A stretch of 64,000 nucleotides of DNA from Candidula unifasciata (taxonomy: Eukaryota > Mollusca > Gastropoda > Stylommatophora > Geomitridae), in NCBI GenBank assembly GCA_905116865.2, contig CAJHNH020000224.1, forward strand, positions 1,527,720 through 1,591,719. The letters run 5' to 3'. Below, one piece after another: positions 43,911 to 56,562 of this stretch (its first letter is position 1; each line of letters begins with the position of its first letter). The notes beneath the pieces were generated by a model. It was not told where the DNA came from, made no database searches, and saw only the letters and a program-made list of their open reading frames with translations. Both the position numbers and the translations under genes were made by a program.

Positions 43911-44561
43911 ACGTGTTTCCCCTTTCCCCCTGAAAAGCTCATTTTCTCAGTGCTGACACCTCTGCAACATCATATCCTCAACATTGTGTTCTGGCACATA
44001 AAAGAAGTACACTTTTTACCCCTAAACACTCAGGCAGCCATAAATACACTAAAATAAAACCAACAACACTTACATTATTCCTAAAACAGATTTCTCCTGC
44101 TGGCTAGTTCTGGTCATTCCTCTTCTGCCCTCTCATTGACCACCACTGACTGCCCTCAGAGATAAGAAATTCCTTATCATGCTCTCACTCAACAACCAAA
44201 CTTTCAGCAAGGAAAGAAATACTCTTCTGGTGAGTTCAACACTGGAACACGGGTCAGAGTTCAAAGGTGAAAGGCATATGGTCACATCTGTCAAAGAGAA
44301 GTTAGTGAAGAAAATGAGATATGGTAAAGCAACCCCAACAGTGGAGAATATGTCTTACAGTCAACCAAGGCAAACTGTACAACAATAATAAAGTAAATAC
44401 TTTGCTTGAAAGGCAGTTTTGTTGTTGTTTTTTGTAAAGATAATTTGCACCTATCTTATGAACTATAGAGAATGATAATATTAGAAAGCCCATTTCTACA
44501 TGCATTCCTTTCTATCAAATGTAATGTGCTCAAGAAGGAGGGAAACAGGGAAACAGATTAA
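43911..44561. other. no recognised feature
   Basis: Spacer without clear content. Confidence 0.4.
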
Positions 44562-45396
44562 CTCTTTCAGGACCACATTTTTTCTGGGGTTTGGACAGCG
44601 TTAATTTTAAGCGGATTTTTTTTTTTACTGCAACACAACAAAGCTAATGCCTTCCTGAAGAAAAAGTATTGGCTGTATTGGGACATATAATATATCAAAT
44701 TAAAGATAAATGAGTGCAGAATAAATCTTAACTATTTAAATGTAAATATAGCAACAAAATATTATTAAAATCACACAACATTCAAGAATGTTAGGCACAT
44801 ATTAAGATTATTCACACAAAAAATTATATGTGCTTACTTTACTTTTTTAACTTGTACAACAAAACTGTTACTGAGTTCTAAGAATGCACATGCTTTCTCT
44901 GTTCAATTATGTATCAGCTAGTCTTTATTTGAAACAATTAATTTAAATACTTTGGATGTTATGATCATTTGTGTAAGACATGTCAAATTTCACAACAACC
45001 GAAAATCGGGAAAACAGCTAATCGAAACATTGTTCCGATTGAAATATTTTGTTCAATTTTCATATCCTAAACTAAATTTTGGCCAATGGGTTTGTCACTG
45101 AGATATCAATCATAATATCAAGACTGTTGTCACCATCTGGCAGAGATTTATCAACGACAGAGCAGTATGAACAGTACTAGACCTTTTCCCATATCATTTA
45201 GTATAGAAAAATCACGTAAAAATTATATCCCGTCTAAAAAAAAATTCCTAGTTGTTCAAAAACCTGTTCATAAAAGTTTGTTTACCCTACAAACAGAACA
45301 AAATTAGAGTGACTTTAAGATACACCAGTACACTGGCGATTAGTATATTAGATATAAATTCAATCGCCAGTATACTGGCAAAAAGTTTTTAAAGAG
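44562..45396. mobile_element. TTAA-flanked piggyBac-like non-autonomous element
   Basis: The element is bounded by TTAA at 44558-44561 and 45397-45400. Its ends are short inverted repeats (ctctttcagg at left, complement of ctctttaaaa at right). The right end carries a strong hairpin at 45328-45378 (CCAGTaCACTGGCGATT against its complement). TTAA targets are typical of piggyBac transposases. No transposase is encoded. A related left end occurs at 59155. Confidence 0.65.
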
Positions 45397-45400
45397 TTAA

Positions 45401-45630
45401 GTGATAGACAGACAGAAAGAGGGACAGACAACCAGGCAGGCAAAGAGAAAGATAGATAGACACAGAACAAATGAATAAACTTAATTTTCACAGGGTCACA
45501 AATTGGGCACGCAGGCGCGTCTTACATTCGGCTCTTCCAAACACCATATTTCACACAGCAGTTGTATTTTATCAATAAAGCATGTTATGATCAGATAAAT
45601 ATATGCATATTATGAATACCAAACAAAAAT
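45401..45630. other. no recognised feature
   Basis: Short GACAGACA-type stretch at about 45405-45470, otherwise nothing. Confidence 0.4.
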
Positions 45631-45654
45631 ACACAATCACAGGTGGTCAAATAT

Positions 45655-46095
45655 ATACACACTCGTTCGGGCACACACACACCCACATGCAAACCCACAT
45701 ATGCACCCACATACATACATACATATGCACCCACCAACCCACATAGGCACCCACCAACCCACATAGGCATCCACCCACCCACACGCGCATACATAAATAC
45801 AGACAGCAGACAGACATATAGGCGGACAGACAGACAGATACATACAGACATATAGGCGGACAGACAGACAGATACATACAGACAGACTGATAGACAGACA
45901 GATACATACAGACAGACTGATAGACAGACAGATACATACAGACAGACTGATAGACAGACAGATACATACAGACAGACTGATAGACAGACAGATACATACA
46001 CACAGACTGACAGACAGACAGATACATACAGACAGACTGATAGACAGACAGATACATACAGACAGATTGATAGACAGACAGACAAAGACAGGCGG
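45655..46095. repeat. CA/GACA-rich array with 30-bp units
   Basis: CACA-rich sequence (45655-45800) passes into about eight 30-base units of the type tagacagacagatacataca plus gacagactga. Open minus frames (YVSVCLSVCL) follow from the period of 30. Confidence 0.95.
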
Positions 46096-46309
46096 ATGGA
46101 GACAAAGACCAAATATTTTTTTTTAAACCATATTCACCATTAGAATTATAGTGTTTAGAACAACATTGTAATACAGTCAAGTCTGGATAAGTAGAAGGTG
46201 TGTCCAACAGAGAGGTGCTCTCAAATGTCACAGCAATCTCCCCCATTACAAACCCATTGTTCAGATAACCCATGCCCCATTACTGGAAGTGTCTTCCTAC
46301 TATCTCTAC

Positions 46310-46680
46310 TCCTACATACATACTGGGAACAAGATTCCAGCTGCCCAACTTTGTGTTGGTTGGCCCCTGCCCCTCCTTCCTGGTACCATGCCTTCTGCTG
46401 CTATTTTTTCAAATTCTACCATGGCACTGGATTTCAGCTTCTGAGACAAGATGCTGTTTATTAGGCAATCTTCCTTGACATTCTGATCTTTTAAAATGTC
46501 AGTATTGCTTCTCTTCTTTATCTGTGTTATTTTGAGATTCTTTCTAAAGCATTTCAATTTTTAAAAAAAAAAACGTTTATTTTGCATCCTTAAGGAGCAA
46601 TCGTATCCGTATGTTGCTACTAGGAAGATGCATGCTCTCAAAATTTTAATGCTATTTTCTTGTTGATGGCTAGGTCATTA
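46310..46680 (-). mobile_element. LINE 3'-tail fragment
   Basis: The minus frame reads MKCFRKNLKITQIKKRSN, then LINSILSQKLKSSAMVEFEK and GRRGRGQPTQSW, the familiar LINE tail in a decayed copy. Confidence 0.75.
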
Positions 46681-46739
46681 TTTCTTCTATTTTCACACAT
46701 CACAATTATTGTAAGTTTACAAATATCTGACTACTACTT

Positions 46740-47160
46740 TAATCATCATCATCAATTTCCACTTCTGCCATTAAACATCGTGGGTGGGAACAGTTTGTGA
46801 TCCACCGCTTCATGGTCAGCAATGGCTATTGTCATTCCATGTTGATGTAGAAACTCTTTAAAGTCATCAATCCATATTTACTTAGGCGAGCTCTTATTTA
46901 AACTTCAGATCTTTTCATGTGTAGTGCCTGTGTTGGTGGTTGTTTTGACTGCATTCTTACCAGATTATCAAACCATGTGATCTTCTATTTCTGAATGCAT
47001 TTGCTCCATGCTGTTATTCCCAAAGTCTGTTTAATAAAATCATTTCTAACTCTGTCTCAGTCTTGGGCATCTCATTTCACAGGTATTAAATTTGCATAAG
47101 TAGCATTTGATAGTGTCCAAGTTTGGCACTGGTAGCACAGTGTTAGTATGAATATACTAC
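46740..47160 (-). mobile_element. LINE tail remnant
   Basis: Its 'catcatcatcaatttccact' end is shared with 17.34 kb, and what follows matches that LINE fragment loosely. Confidence 0.5.
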
Positions 47161-47284
47161 TTTAATGACACAGCTATTATCCTCTTACTATATTGCATAT
47201 GCTATGGTAAGAATATACCTAATATCTATATTTCTACATCACATACGACTTCTTTAATGGTACAGCTATTATCTTCTTTCTATA

Positions 47285-47515
47285 TCGCATATGTCGGCAT
47301 CTGCGGCATAGTCAGTGTGAACGCGCTTAGTAATGTCCAGGTGCCAGGTCCAATCACAGCTGCGGACGGTTTGTCTTGAGTTAGTTTCAACAGTGGTACT
47401 GAGAGCTGACTGTTCAGAAGCAGTGGCAAACTAATAAACAAAAAATTTGCCTTGAAAAACCACAACAGCACCAACAAAAATGCTCATGCTGGTTCTGCAA
47501 CATCATGAACAGGCT
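47285..47515 (+). mobile_element. SINE-C, diverged copy
   Basis: It shows 'ggtgccaggtccaatcacag' (degraded B box), 'caacagtggtactgagagct' and the 3' 'ctggttctgcaacatcatga'. Confidence 0.78.
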
Positions 47516-48040
47516 TTGCTAACTAACTTATATGACATACACTATGGTAAAGAGAACACCTAGCATCTCTATTTCCTCATCTGCCATCACTACTGTAAGG
47601 GTACAACTATCATCTCCAGCCCCTCATGCTGCCTTCTCATATGCAAATAACAAATTTGTCTGCACCTGGTTAGTGAAAACAGCAGGCTGATTAGGATGTT
47701 GTACAGGCAGGATTTCAAAACAGAAAACCAAGCAAAGTATATTTAACCATTTTGGAACGAAAAAGTTTCACATGAGACACTAAAGTGAAGGAGAAAGCAT
47801 GATAAATCTTCAAAAGCTTTCAAAGTGCACTGATAATGACCATTTGGGGAAGTCAGATTTTCGTAGTATGTTATGACCAAATATAAAAAGGTAAGAAGAG
47901 AACACATTAAGCTGCAGAGGGGAAATCAACAGGTGTATTCAACAACACATCAGGAATTGTTTGGGACTGAAACAGTTAAAGCATGAAGTGTTTTTTTATG
48001 CATTCACATTTAGATCCTCTTCGGAGTTTGGGCACTATGC
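47516..48040. other. no recognised feature
   Basis: Nothing supported here. Confidence 0.4.
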
Positions 48041-48760
48041 TTAAAACTCTTCTTGTATGATCTGTTTCTGGCCAACTCTATGTTGTGGCAAACTAGGGCC
48101 CTTACTACAACTAACAAGCAGAGAATCATTACAGATAAATACTAATCTTGGCTCACAGTATATGGTAATGCTGACAGATGCAAAATCCGTACTGGAAGCA
48201 CACCACTCTAGAAAACTACCAGAATTGCAAACACTGCTGACACAACTCAGCCTTCAGCGAAGAGTTGTAATGCAGTCTCATTGTGGAGAACCTGGAAATG
48301 AGAAAGCTGATCAACTGGCAGGGTAAGGTGCGACAAAAGTGCATCCGGATGTACCAGTCACATACCACCAAAAGAAAAGAATCATTAAATCGATCAGGAA
48401 ACCACCAGCCCCAGCAAAAGACGACTACTTTATTATGGACAGACCAGAACAAGTCATTATCCTCCACATCAGAACACTATACTCGCAAAGTTATAGGGAA
48501 CCGAATACGTAACCACATGTACACAAAATTCAAGATAGGCGTATCAGCCATGTGCACCTGTGGAAAAGAGCCCTAAACAGCAGAACATGTACTCCAGGAC
48601 TGCAATGAATTTGACACATTAAGGCAAACCTTTTGGCCAGAAAGAACAACAGTGGAACGTAAACTCTACAGACCACTGAATAAACTAACAACGACAGTGA
48701 AATTTATACAAGAGACAAAATTGTTGATATAGACAACTTATTCCAGGCAAATGAAAGAAG
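48041..48760 (+). mobile_element. LINE RNase H and 3' region, frameshifted
   Basis: The first frame reads YMVMLTDAKSVLEA, RKLPELQTLLTQLSLQRRVV and, after a short lesion, HCGEPGNEKADQLAG, i.e. the RNase H blocks TD..S and H.G..GNE.AD. The next frame has IGNRIRNHMYTKFKIG and CTCGKEP, the zinc-knuckle-like Cys region after RNase H. A stop then interrupts AEHVLQDC. The order fits I/Jockey-group LINEs. Confidence 0.85.
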
Positions 48761-48849
48761 AAGAAAAAGAGATTACAGATAAGCGATGTCTTTGGAAAGC
48801 TGGTGGAGTAACAAGAGATAACATTAAAATTGAACTAGCTAGAAGGTGA

Positions 48850-50470
48850 CAAATTATCAGTTCTCGTTATGCCTAGTGGCACATGAGGCTTCAGAGAGGA
48901 CTTTCCATGCATTCCTGTCCTGTGCAATCTTCAGTGCAGTTTTCCATGTCAAAGATGTCGCACTCAGGACACTTTCCATGGTTCTTCTCCATGTTGTTTT
49001 TGGGCGCCCCTGTTTTCTCTTTCCCTCTGGTGTCCATGTGAGAGCTGTTTTGGCGGGTATATCAGGATTTATTCTCATAACGTGGCCAAGCCATTTCCAT
49101 TTTCTTTTGGTTATCATACTGTCTAAAGTTTCTTGGTTTGTGACTTGAAGTAGTTTAATGTTTGAGATTGTATCTGGCCAGACAATTTTGATAATTCTAC
49201 ATAGACATGTGTGGTGGAAGGTGGACAGCTTGTGTGCATCCTTTTTGTTTTTGGTCATTCTCCAGCATTCCGCTCCATAAAGAAGAACTGGCTAAATGAT
49301 GCTCTTGTAGAGTCTGAGTTTTGTTCCTCTGCAGTAATTGTTGGATTTCCAGATTTGCCCCATCCTTCCAAAAGCAGCTCTAGCTTTGTTCAGACGTGAC
49401 TGTATGTCCTCTTCGGTCCCTCCCGGCAGGGACACCACACTGCCAAGATATGTGAAATGTTCTACATTTTCAAGAGTTTGGTTATTTATGGTCACTGGTT
49501 GTTGGTTTGGACTGCTTGTCATGATCTTAGTTTTCTTTGTATTTATTCCCAGTCCCACCATTTCTGCTGTGCTGTGTAGTCTGTTACATTTCTTGTATAT
49601 GTTCATGTTTATGTGATAGGAGTGCTATATCATCTGCAAAATCAAGGTCCTCAAGCATGGTGAATGGAGTCCATCGTATGCCTCTCAATGTCCTGTCTAC
49701 TGTGTTCTTTAGTATCCAATCAATCACAAGGTTGAAGAGGAGAGATGACATAACACATCCCTGTCTTACACCTGTCTTTACTGGGAAAGATTAATTTTTT
49801 ACACTGCAGGAAAAGTCTTTATAGAAGAGAGCAGCAATTATTTTGACTATTTTTTGGGGAATTCCATAATGCCGTAAAATTTTCCATAGACTGTCTCTAT
49901 GGAGGCTGTCAAAAGCTTTCTCAAAGTCCACAAAATTTATATATATACTTCTCTGCCATTCATTGCATTGTTCTAAAATGTTACGTACAGCGAAGATGTG
50001 TTCAGTTGTTCCTCTGCCCTTTCTGAATCCTGCTTTTTCTACTCGTAGGCATTTATCTACTCCTTTTTCAAACCGCATTATGATGATTTTACAAAATATT
50101 TTGCTTGGTACTGAGAGTAGAGTAATTCCCCTCCAATTATTGCAGTCTGTTAGGTCTCCTTTTTTGGGGATTTGGACTATTGTTCCTTCAGTCCAGTCAT
50201 AAGGCAACACTTCTTTTTCCCAAATATCCTTGAACAATGGTTTTAGAATGCTAGCAGTTGTGTTGGGATCTACTTTGAGAAGTTATGCTGGCAGTTCGTC
50301 TTTGCCTGGTGCTTTCTTGTTCTTTAAAGTGTGGATAGCTTTGAGGATTTCTTGTTTGCTTGGTGGTTCAGTAATAATGTCAATGTCCTGAGAGGCTGGT
50401 TGAATATCTGGGGGATTTTCAGGATCAGAAGGTGACAAAGACTGACTGAAACTAGTCATACAGTTCATTT
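48850..50470 (-). mobile_element. RTE-like non-LTR retrotransposon, 5'-truncated
   Basis: Reading from 50468 down: a linker with PSKQEILKAIHTLKNKKAPG, then TEGTIVQIPKKGDLTDCNNW and ITLLSVPSKIF, motif FVDFEKAFDS, GVRQGCVMSSLLF, the catalytic DFADDIAL near 49630, then NTKKTKIM, FTYLGSVVSLPGGTEEDI, and the tail KRKWKWLGHVMRI with GRPKTTWRRT to a stop at 48857. At least three frameshifts and stops break it. The 5' endonuclease is missing. It is the best preserved LINE in the window; a short relative lies at 23.5 kb. Confidence 0.9.
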
Positions 50471-50639
50471 AAAAGCAACAAATGAGATTATCTATCCATC
50501 TGATAAGAATGCCCTCATACAACTGCCATGGAAAACCATGTTGAAGAAATTTAATAAACAGAGAGCAAAGGCTGGGAGAAAATTAAGACCTTGAATAGTT
50601 TCCCTTTATAACATGAATATTAAAATACGTGTCTGTTTT

Positions 50640-50662
50640 TTTTTTTTTTTTTTTTTTTTTTT
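50640..50662 (+). repeat. poly(T) tract
   Basis: About 23 T residues. On the minus strand this is a poly(A), downstream of the next LINE fragment, possibly its tail. Confidence 0.85.
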
Positions 50663-50664
50663 AC

Positions 50665-51290
50665 ATTTCAAAATGAGGATTCAGAAGCTGCATGATTATT
50701 TTCTTTTTCTTCTTGTGATTGCTTCCTTGATTTACACCGACAGATGAATCCTTGTGATAAAACTGACCATTTTTTGCAGGTTCTCTTTAGTTCCCTATAA
50801 CTTTGTGAGTATAGTGTTGACTCATTGGGCCAATGTTTCCTTTTTAATGCGCTGTACAAGGGACAACTCTTGGAGGAAATGTTCTGTGGTCTATGTGCAC
50901 AGCCAACATGGGCACAGTGGGGAACTACTCAGGCTAAGCTTGTGCACATGCTTGATTAGTCTGCTATGTTCTGTCCTGAGGAATAGAAGGATCACCTATC
51001 CATGCTGGTCAAGTAAATAGTAGTCATCGCTGTTCTCTCAATCTGTTCTCCCCTGACAGACTGAATGACTTTTATGTTGTTGTTTGAAGTATGTTACTGC
51101 ACTGTCTTGCGGTTCACGCTCTCTCTCCTTTTCTTTCTTAGCAAGATTATCTGCGGTTTCATATCCTGGAATATCACTATAGAATGGCACCCAATGGAAA
51201 ACAGTATGCTTTAGGCACCCACTTTGCATATGGATATGGACAAATTCAAGTGGGGATGATCCTAAATTTATTGTCACAGTTTATGTAACA
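50665..51290 (-). mobile_element. LINE RNase H and 3' end, with A tail
   Basis: The minus frame 51277-51038 contains TVFHWVPFYSDIPGYETADN, a damaged RNase H block (HWVPSH..IPGNE.AD; His and Asn replaced). Further down are RTEHSRLIKHVHKL-like and C..C elements and a basic last frame (50859-50668). The poly(A) at the end fits retroposition. Confidence 0.78.
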
Positions 51291-52775
51291 ATACAAACTA
51301 TACTATTTCTAAAGTATTATACAAACTGGAACCTAAAAACACTTGCTGTTACCAACTGGAAAGAGAAGGCCAATCATAGCCAAGAAAGCCAATCAAGATT
51401 AATTGAAGCAGGTGATTTCAGAAAAAGAAGAAAAAAGAAGAAGAAAAGAAGAAGATAGTAAGTAGTATAGTTAAACAAAACAAAAATGACCTACCATTTA
51501 CAGACAACCAGTACCTGTTTTAAAGTGAGAACTAGAGAACCACCCAAAAAATGCTAAATTTAACATCCACTACACATAGAGGTGAACTGTACTTGCCTAA
51601 AAAAAAAAAATTTAAATATCTAGTAAGTATATTACCTGAGGGTGGCAGAAAAGATTAGGAATCAGAAAGAATAAGTAAAAGCTCATAGACAAGCTGCATT
51701 CGTTAAAAACCCATTCATGGCGCACCATGCTTAACTGCATGGAGTGAACATGATCATGTCATAGTCACATGATAAATACTGACCAATGAATAAAAAGCAA
51801 AATGCTTATCATGATATAATGCATAGGTTATGTTTCTGATGGTTGGAAAGAATTTTTCAGAAATAAGCTCCAACACCGATGATTCGGTTTATTTCATTTG
51901 AAGGTTCTCAACCTCTTGACATCTATCAAAGAATACAGGCAGCATCTGGTAACACATGTATGTAGAAAACAAAAGTGACACAGTGGACATGACTGGACAC
52001 AAATGTTTCAGAAAGGATGTGAGCTCCCGACAGATCTTCCAAAGCCGGGTCAAACGCAAACTGTCATAACAGAAAATGTTATTGCTAAAACTGATGCAGC
52101 AATACAGGTGGCACATTGTTCAAGCATAAATCGGCTAGTAAAATAATTTAACGTGTCAACTTGGAGCGTTCAAAAGGTTGTGCATATGAAACTGCAATAC
52201 TAGAAAGTGTGATTACAGCAAGTAGAACAGATATTGGCTAATAATCAAAAGCAGGAACCCATGGGCTGGTGTATGAACCGTTGCTGCACAGGGTGATGCA
52301 TTTCTCTTTTGCACAGAGGCAGGTAATGAATCATGGTGTCGCTACTTTGAGCCAGGTAGCAAAAATGAGAGCAGGCAATGGAAGCATGCTGGATCACCAG
52401 AAGCCACAAAATGTCAGGTGATGTTACGCTGAGTGGATTTGTTTTGTTTCTTTTACAATAAAGGGCTATTTTTCGGCAAATCTTCAAGTACTCTACCCAC
52501 TACTGGAAAACATTAGAAAACCTGCCTGCATAAAGCCATCAAAAATAAATGATCCCAAATGATTTCTGGTTTTCTTTTGTTGCATGCTAATGCTCATAAG
52601 ATACAAAGACTGCAGGAAGCTTCAGTGCGGAAGAAGTGGGAAATTCTGCGACATCCAGCCTTTAGTCACTGTGAGATTTTCATTTGTTCAGATCTCAAAA
52701 ACAAAAGCTCTCATTAGGCAATAATTTCACACAGATGCAGAAGTAATGAATGTGGTAACAGTGAGTAACCACACT
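51291..52775. other. no recognised gene
   Basis: Several minus frames of 65-80 codons (for example 52116-51889 and 52487-52245) show no domain or splice support. Confidence 0.4.
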
Positions 52776-52818
52776 CCTCTCTCTCCCTCTCTCTCTCTCT
52801 CTTTTTTTTTTTTTTTTT
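52776..52818. repeat. (CT)n-(T)n low-complexity tract
   Basis: CTCTCT repeats followed by 18 T residues. Confidence 0.85.
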
Positions 52819-52989
52819 GCAGAGAGCATTTGCTGCCTACCTAACCAACGGGATTCCAATGTAAACTTTTTTGTTCTGATCAATCCATGATCCAAAGTTC
52901 TTTGAAAAAAAAAATGCTTTCTTTAATTCTGCCACTCTTGACGTTTGTTTCCTGCTTTTGTAACAAAGCCATTGGAATGGGTTTTAAAT

Positions 52990-53228
52990 GGACGCTCCTT
53001 ATAAAGGGCCCTTTTTACACAAGAGGCGCAGCAGGTATATGATGACAGACATATTATACTTTTACAGACCAACCAGTACTACGTGGCTGGATGCAGACAA
53101 CAATACACCGGCCATCTTTACTTCTTAGGACTATTCTGGGCTGGGTTGACCTATAAACCATTATAATTTTTTTTAAATAAAAATCGGACTCGATGTGGAT
53201 GCGACCCAAAACCCTTAACGGTGGGCTC
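52990..53228 (-). mobile_element. SINE-A, diverged copy
   Basis: Reversed, 'gttttgggtcgcatccacat', 'aggtcaacccagcccagaat', 'gatggccggtgtattgttgt', then 'ttggtctgtaaaagtata'. Confidence 0.7.
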
Positions 53229-53267
53229 GACAAGTTAAATAAGAAACAGGTCAAATGGTTTGGCAGC

Positions 53268-53548
53268 CTTCTTCTTTACTGGCTGTAAACTCCATTAGAA
53301 AGTTATGGATATTCGTCCACCACCGAACTTTAGTCTTGCTCTAGAACCCGAGTGTTTCAGTGTTGCTTGCATTTTACATATCTGACTTATCTGTATGTAG
53401 ACTGTAGATTCCTTGCCAGTCATGCTGATGCACTCCGACTTCAGTGGAGGCCCCCAGTTAGTCAACTTTTTAGATATGCGTGTTGGGGAGGCAGGCGGTC
53501 TTTTCTTGTTTTCCCTACAATGGGGCCCTGGAACGCACAAGGGAAAGT
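53268..53548 (+). mobile_element. SINE-B copy
   Basis: 'cttctttactggctgtaaac' to 'ctacaatggggccctggaac', complete apart from the very 5' end. Confidence 0.85.
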
Positions 53549-54900
53549 TCACCGGTCAGTTTGTTAGAATGCAGTCATAACAACTATCATCACAGTCACA
53601 GGGGGTATGAGAGATCGATCGGCAACTTATGGAAGTGGGTCGGGCTTGGTTACTATCCAAAACAATTTCTGTAAGTAGTCGGGGAATTTTGACACGATGA
53701 TTCGTTAGAAACAATCAGGAAATTGTGATTTCGACGAGCTATGTATAGCTAAAATCTCAGGAAAATTGTTGAGTTTCCCATCCCTCATGGTTTGGAGAAT
53801 TTTGATTGTGAATTGCTATTGCCGCTTGTGATTCAATTAAAGCTGTAAGTAGCCCTTTTGATAGCAAGCGTTTAATGCCAACTGTCTAGTAAAATGCTTG
53901 AAATTATTGTATTCTCCATCCAATTTTACTTTTGTTTGTAAAATGTTATTAGTATAGTATAAACTGACTGTGTGGATAATTTACTGTGGGATTTTAAAGA
54001 AATGGCGCGGGTGGGGGGCTGGTGCGGTCTGATGTGAAAGCAAGAGTCTCCAAAGAAATGTGGATTGATCACATTAGAGACATTCTTTCTATTCAGACTA
54101 TTCTAGATACTAAATCTACAGAGAATGACAACGATTAGTACTACCGGATCCGACTACTACCTACCAATCGAGCGCTAGACAGAGAACAGATAACTATTAA
54201 CTATTAAAGTACACGACTCAACGTCAACGCAAAGGTGGACGTTAAAACGGTTAAGTTATCAGCGATAGCCGATCATCTTAATGAAATACGACTATTGAAG
54301 TATTTATAATATAATTACTGCACGTGTGTATATAATTACAACAGTTACAAGTTACACCAACTACAACCAACAAAATCGTGTTTAGTTTACAAAATACAAT
54401 TTTTGTTTAGACTCAGTAAGGCTAATAATCTAATGACACGTGGAATAATTAACAACGTCGACTGGAGGTTGTAACCAAGCCCCATATTTACATCAAGACT
54501 CATGATCATGAGAGCACATGGATGTATATTTATGTGACAATTTATTATATAATTAATTAATATACGTACAGAGAGCGTAGCACTGGTAGTTTAGATCCTA
54601 GCTAACTTTGATTGGTTATTAAAAAGTGTAATCGTTCCTGAAACACAAAAACATGTTTTCCTGTAATGTTGCAGTAGGAGTTTGTATTTTTAACGGAATA
54701 AATCAGTGTTAGGTTAAGGACAACGCGTTTTGCAAATGAAATATGTACATACACATATTAATATGTTTACATAATTGATATGTATAGTCTGAAGGTTGTT
54801 TTAGGATACAATCACTTTTTGTGCATGCTTTCTTGTTTAATGTTTTTTGCTATTATTTTTCCAGTGGCATAGCAAGGGTAGGTCAAGGCCGCCTCCAGTG
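53549..54900. other. spacer with a LINE tail scrap
   Basis: At 54040-54120 the plus strand reads ARVSKEMWIDHIRDILSI-like, a LINE C-terminal motif. The rest is AT-rich with no recognised content. Confidence 0.45.
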
Positions 54901-54949
54901 GCGACTTGATCGCAGGTCAGATGGTACCAGGGGAAAACAATTCATATCA

Positions 54950-55165
54950 AGTCCCCCCCCCCCCCCCCCCCCCCCAATCCTTTTTTGTAAACACGTATAG
55001 ACACACATACACACACACATTTTTAAATGATAAAAACACACATATTTTTTGTCATTTTCTCACGACCCCCCCCCCCCCCCCAAACCCCACTTTTTTCAGG
55101 GAAGATACCCTGCGCTGTCTACATGCTCTCGCACCCGCCCCCCCCCCCCCCCCCCCCCCCCGCCC
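54950..55165. repeat. poly(C) tracts and CA repeat
   Basis: C runs at about 54953-54975, 55067-55081 and 55138-55160, with an (AC)n patch between them. The overlapping Pro-rich frames are artefacts. Confidence 0.9.
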
Positions 55166-55798
55166 AAACCACACGCCCTGATTATTATTATTACGGTTGG
55201 CACAGGATAATACTATAGTGACAATGGCTACGACCGCCCTACCAGAATGGTCACTTTAAAGGAGAAAAGCAATGTCAACTAGCTCCTAAAAATGTCAAGA
55301 ACAGTCATGTAGTTAGATAGAATCACAAGACTGTTTCCACGTGTGTTTTTAGGGATTCTAGAAGCAGGATCTGGCAAGCTCCCTATGTAAACAGTGGACT
55401 GAGTCATTGTGAAACTCCATTCTGCGTGCAGTTACCTTTCACTTTGTCCTAGGTTGTGCCGGTGACGTGGATAATGAAAGACCAGAGAGACTGGCGGGTT
55501 CTGCCTTAGTTGCAGATGGCCAGCCTATAAATCGCACCGACATTAATAATGCCCTTGGGGAGTAGGATAATCCGATGATTTTGTGAGCATCGATGTAAAT
55601 CCACCCATGTTCAGCCTACTGTGAACAGTATCGGCTATAAATGTGGTCTGGTTTTTTTGTGGAAATTATGTTTTGGCTGAGAAATGTTAATTGCACCAAA
55701 ACTAGTGGCTTGGACCGGTACTCCTAGTACCTAGTGAGGGTTGTTGGAGGAAGGGCTGGTATGCACTATACACATACACAAACATGTATAGACATACA
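55166..55798. other. no recognised feature
   Basis: Nothing supported here. Confidence 0.4.
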
Positions 55799-55818
55799 TG
55801 TACAATTACGCGCGCGCG

Positions 55819-55906
<88 letters not shown>

Positions 55907-55920
55907 AACACGTCTACACA
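55799..55920. repeat. (CG)(CA)n-(TA)n compound microsatellite
   Basis: CGCGCG, about ten CA and about 36 TA units in a row. Confidence 0.95.
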
Positions 55921-56317
55921 CACTGCATAAAAACACGCGCGCATGCACTGTCACGTGGGGATACATGTATACGTGTCTGCACACACACACATTTGAATTA
56001 CAAGAAGTCTTGTTATCTAGCATACGACGCGCTATTTACCTTTGATTTATATGTTTATGGGAGTGGGCTTACTGATGCAGTACAGGATGACGATTTGTTT
56101 TGATTTAAAAACAAATAACTGCTATTTTCGTAAAAAGACTATATTGACCGAAGTCAGACCATCATAACAGTGCACATGGTCGCCGAAACCGGGAGGGGAG
56201 AGGGCGGGGGTGCTCAGGTATTTTGAGCCCCCCCCCCCCCCCTAATATTTTAGGGGTTCTGAGACCCGCACACCCCAACCCTATTTTGTTGTCTGAGTCT
56301 TATTTTAAACCAACTTA
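55921..56317. other. no recognised feature, poly(C) at 56229
   Basis: CA-rich remnants and a C run of about 14. Confidence 0.4.
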
Positions 56318-56562
56318 TCTCAATGAACGTCGGCTCTGTGGCTAAGTCGATGCGAACGCTTCGTAATGCCGGGATGCCGGGTTCGATCCCAGCTGCGGGC
56401 TATGCGCCTTGCGTTGGTTTCGACAGTGGTATCAAGAAAGCCGACCGTCCAGGAAGCAATGGCAAACTACTGGACGTAAATTTGCCTAGAAAAACCACAC
56501 AACAGCCAGGCGCTGTTGGGGTTGGTTCTGCAACGTCCTGTAAAGGATACGCAACCACCCTA
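56318..56562 (+). mobile_element. SINE-C, full length
   Basis: The head GGCTCTGTGGCTAAGTCGA and B box CCGGGTTCGATCCCAG are intact. The body carries 'caatggcaaactactggacg' and 'gcctagaaaaaccaca', and it ends 'gcaacgtcctgtaaaggata'. It is the best copy of the family here. The 82-codon frame across it is spurious. Confidence 0.9.

Noticed and set aside
45591..46273. Minus-strand frames of 173 and 208 codons rich in Cys, Leu, Ser and Val
   Set aside because: They arise from the 30-bp GACA/GATA array, whose period is a multiple of three.
54906..55218. Pro-rich frames
   Set aside because: They span poly(C) runs and CA repeats.
56318..56420. A functional tRNA gene
   Set aside because: A and B boxes are present, but no acceptor stem pairs and the sequence continues into the SINE-C body shared by other copies.
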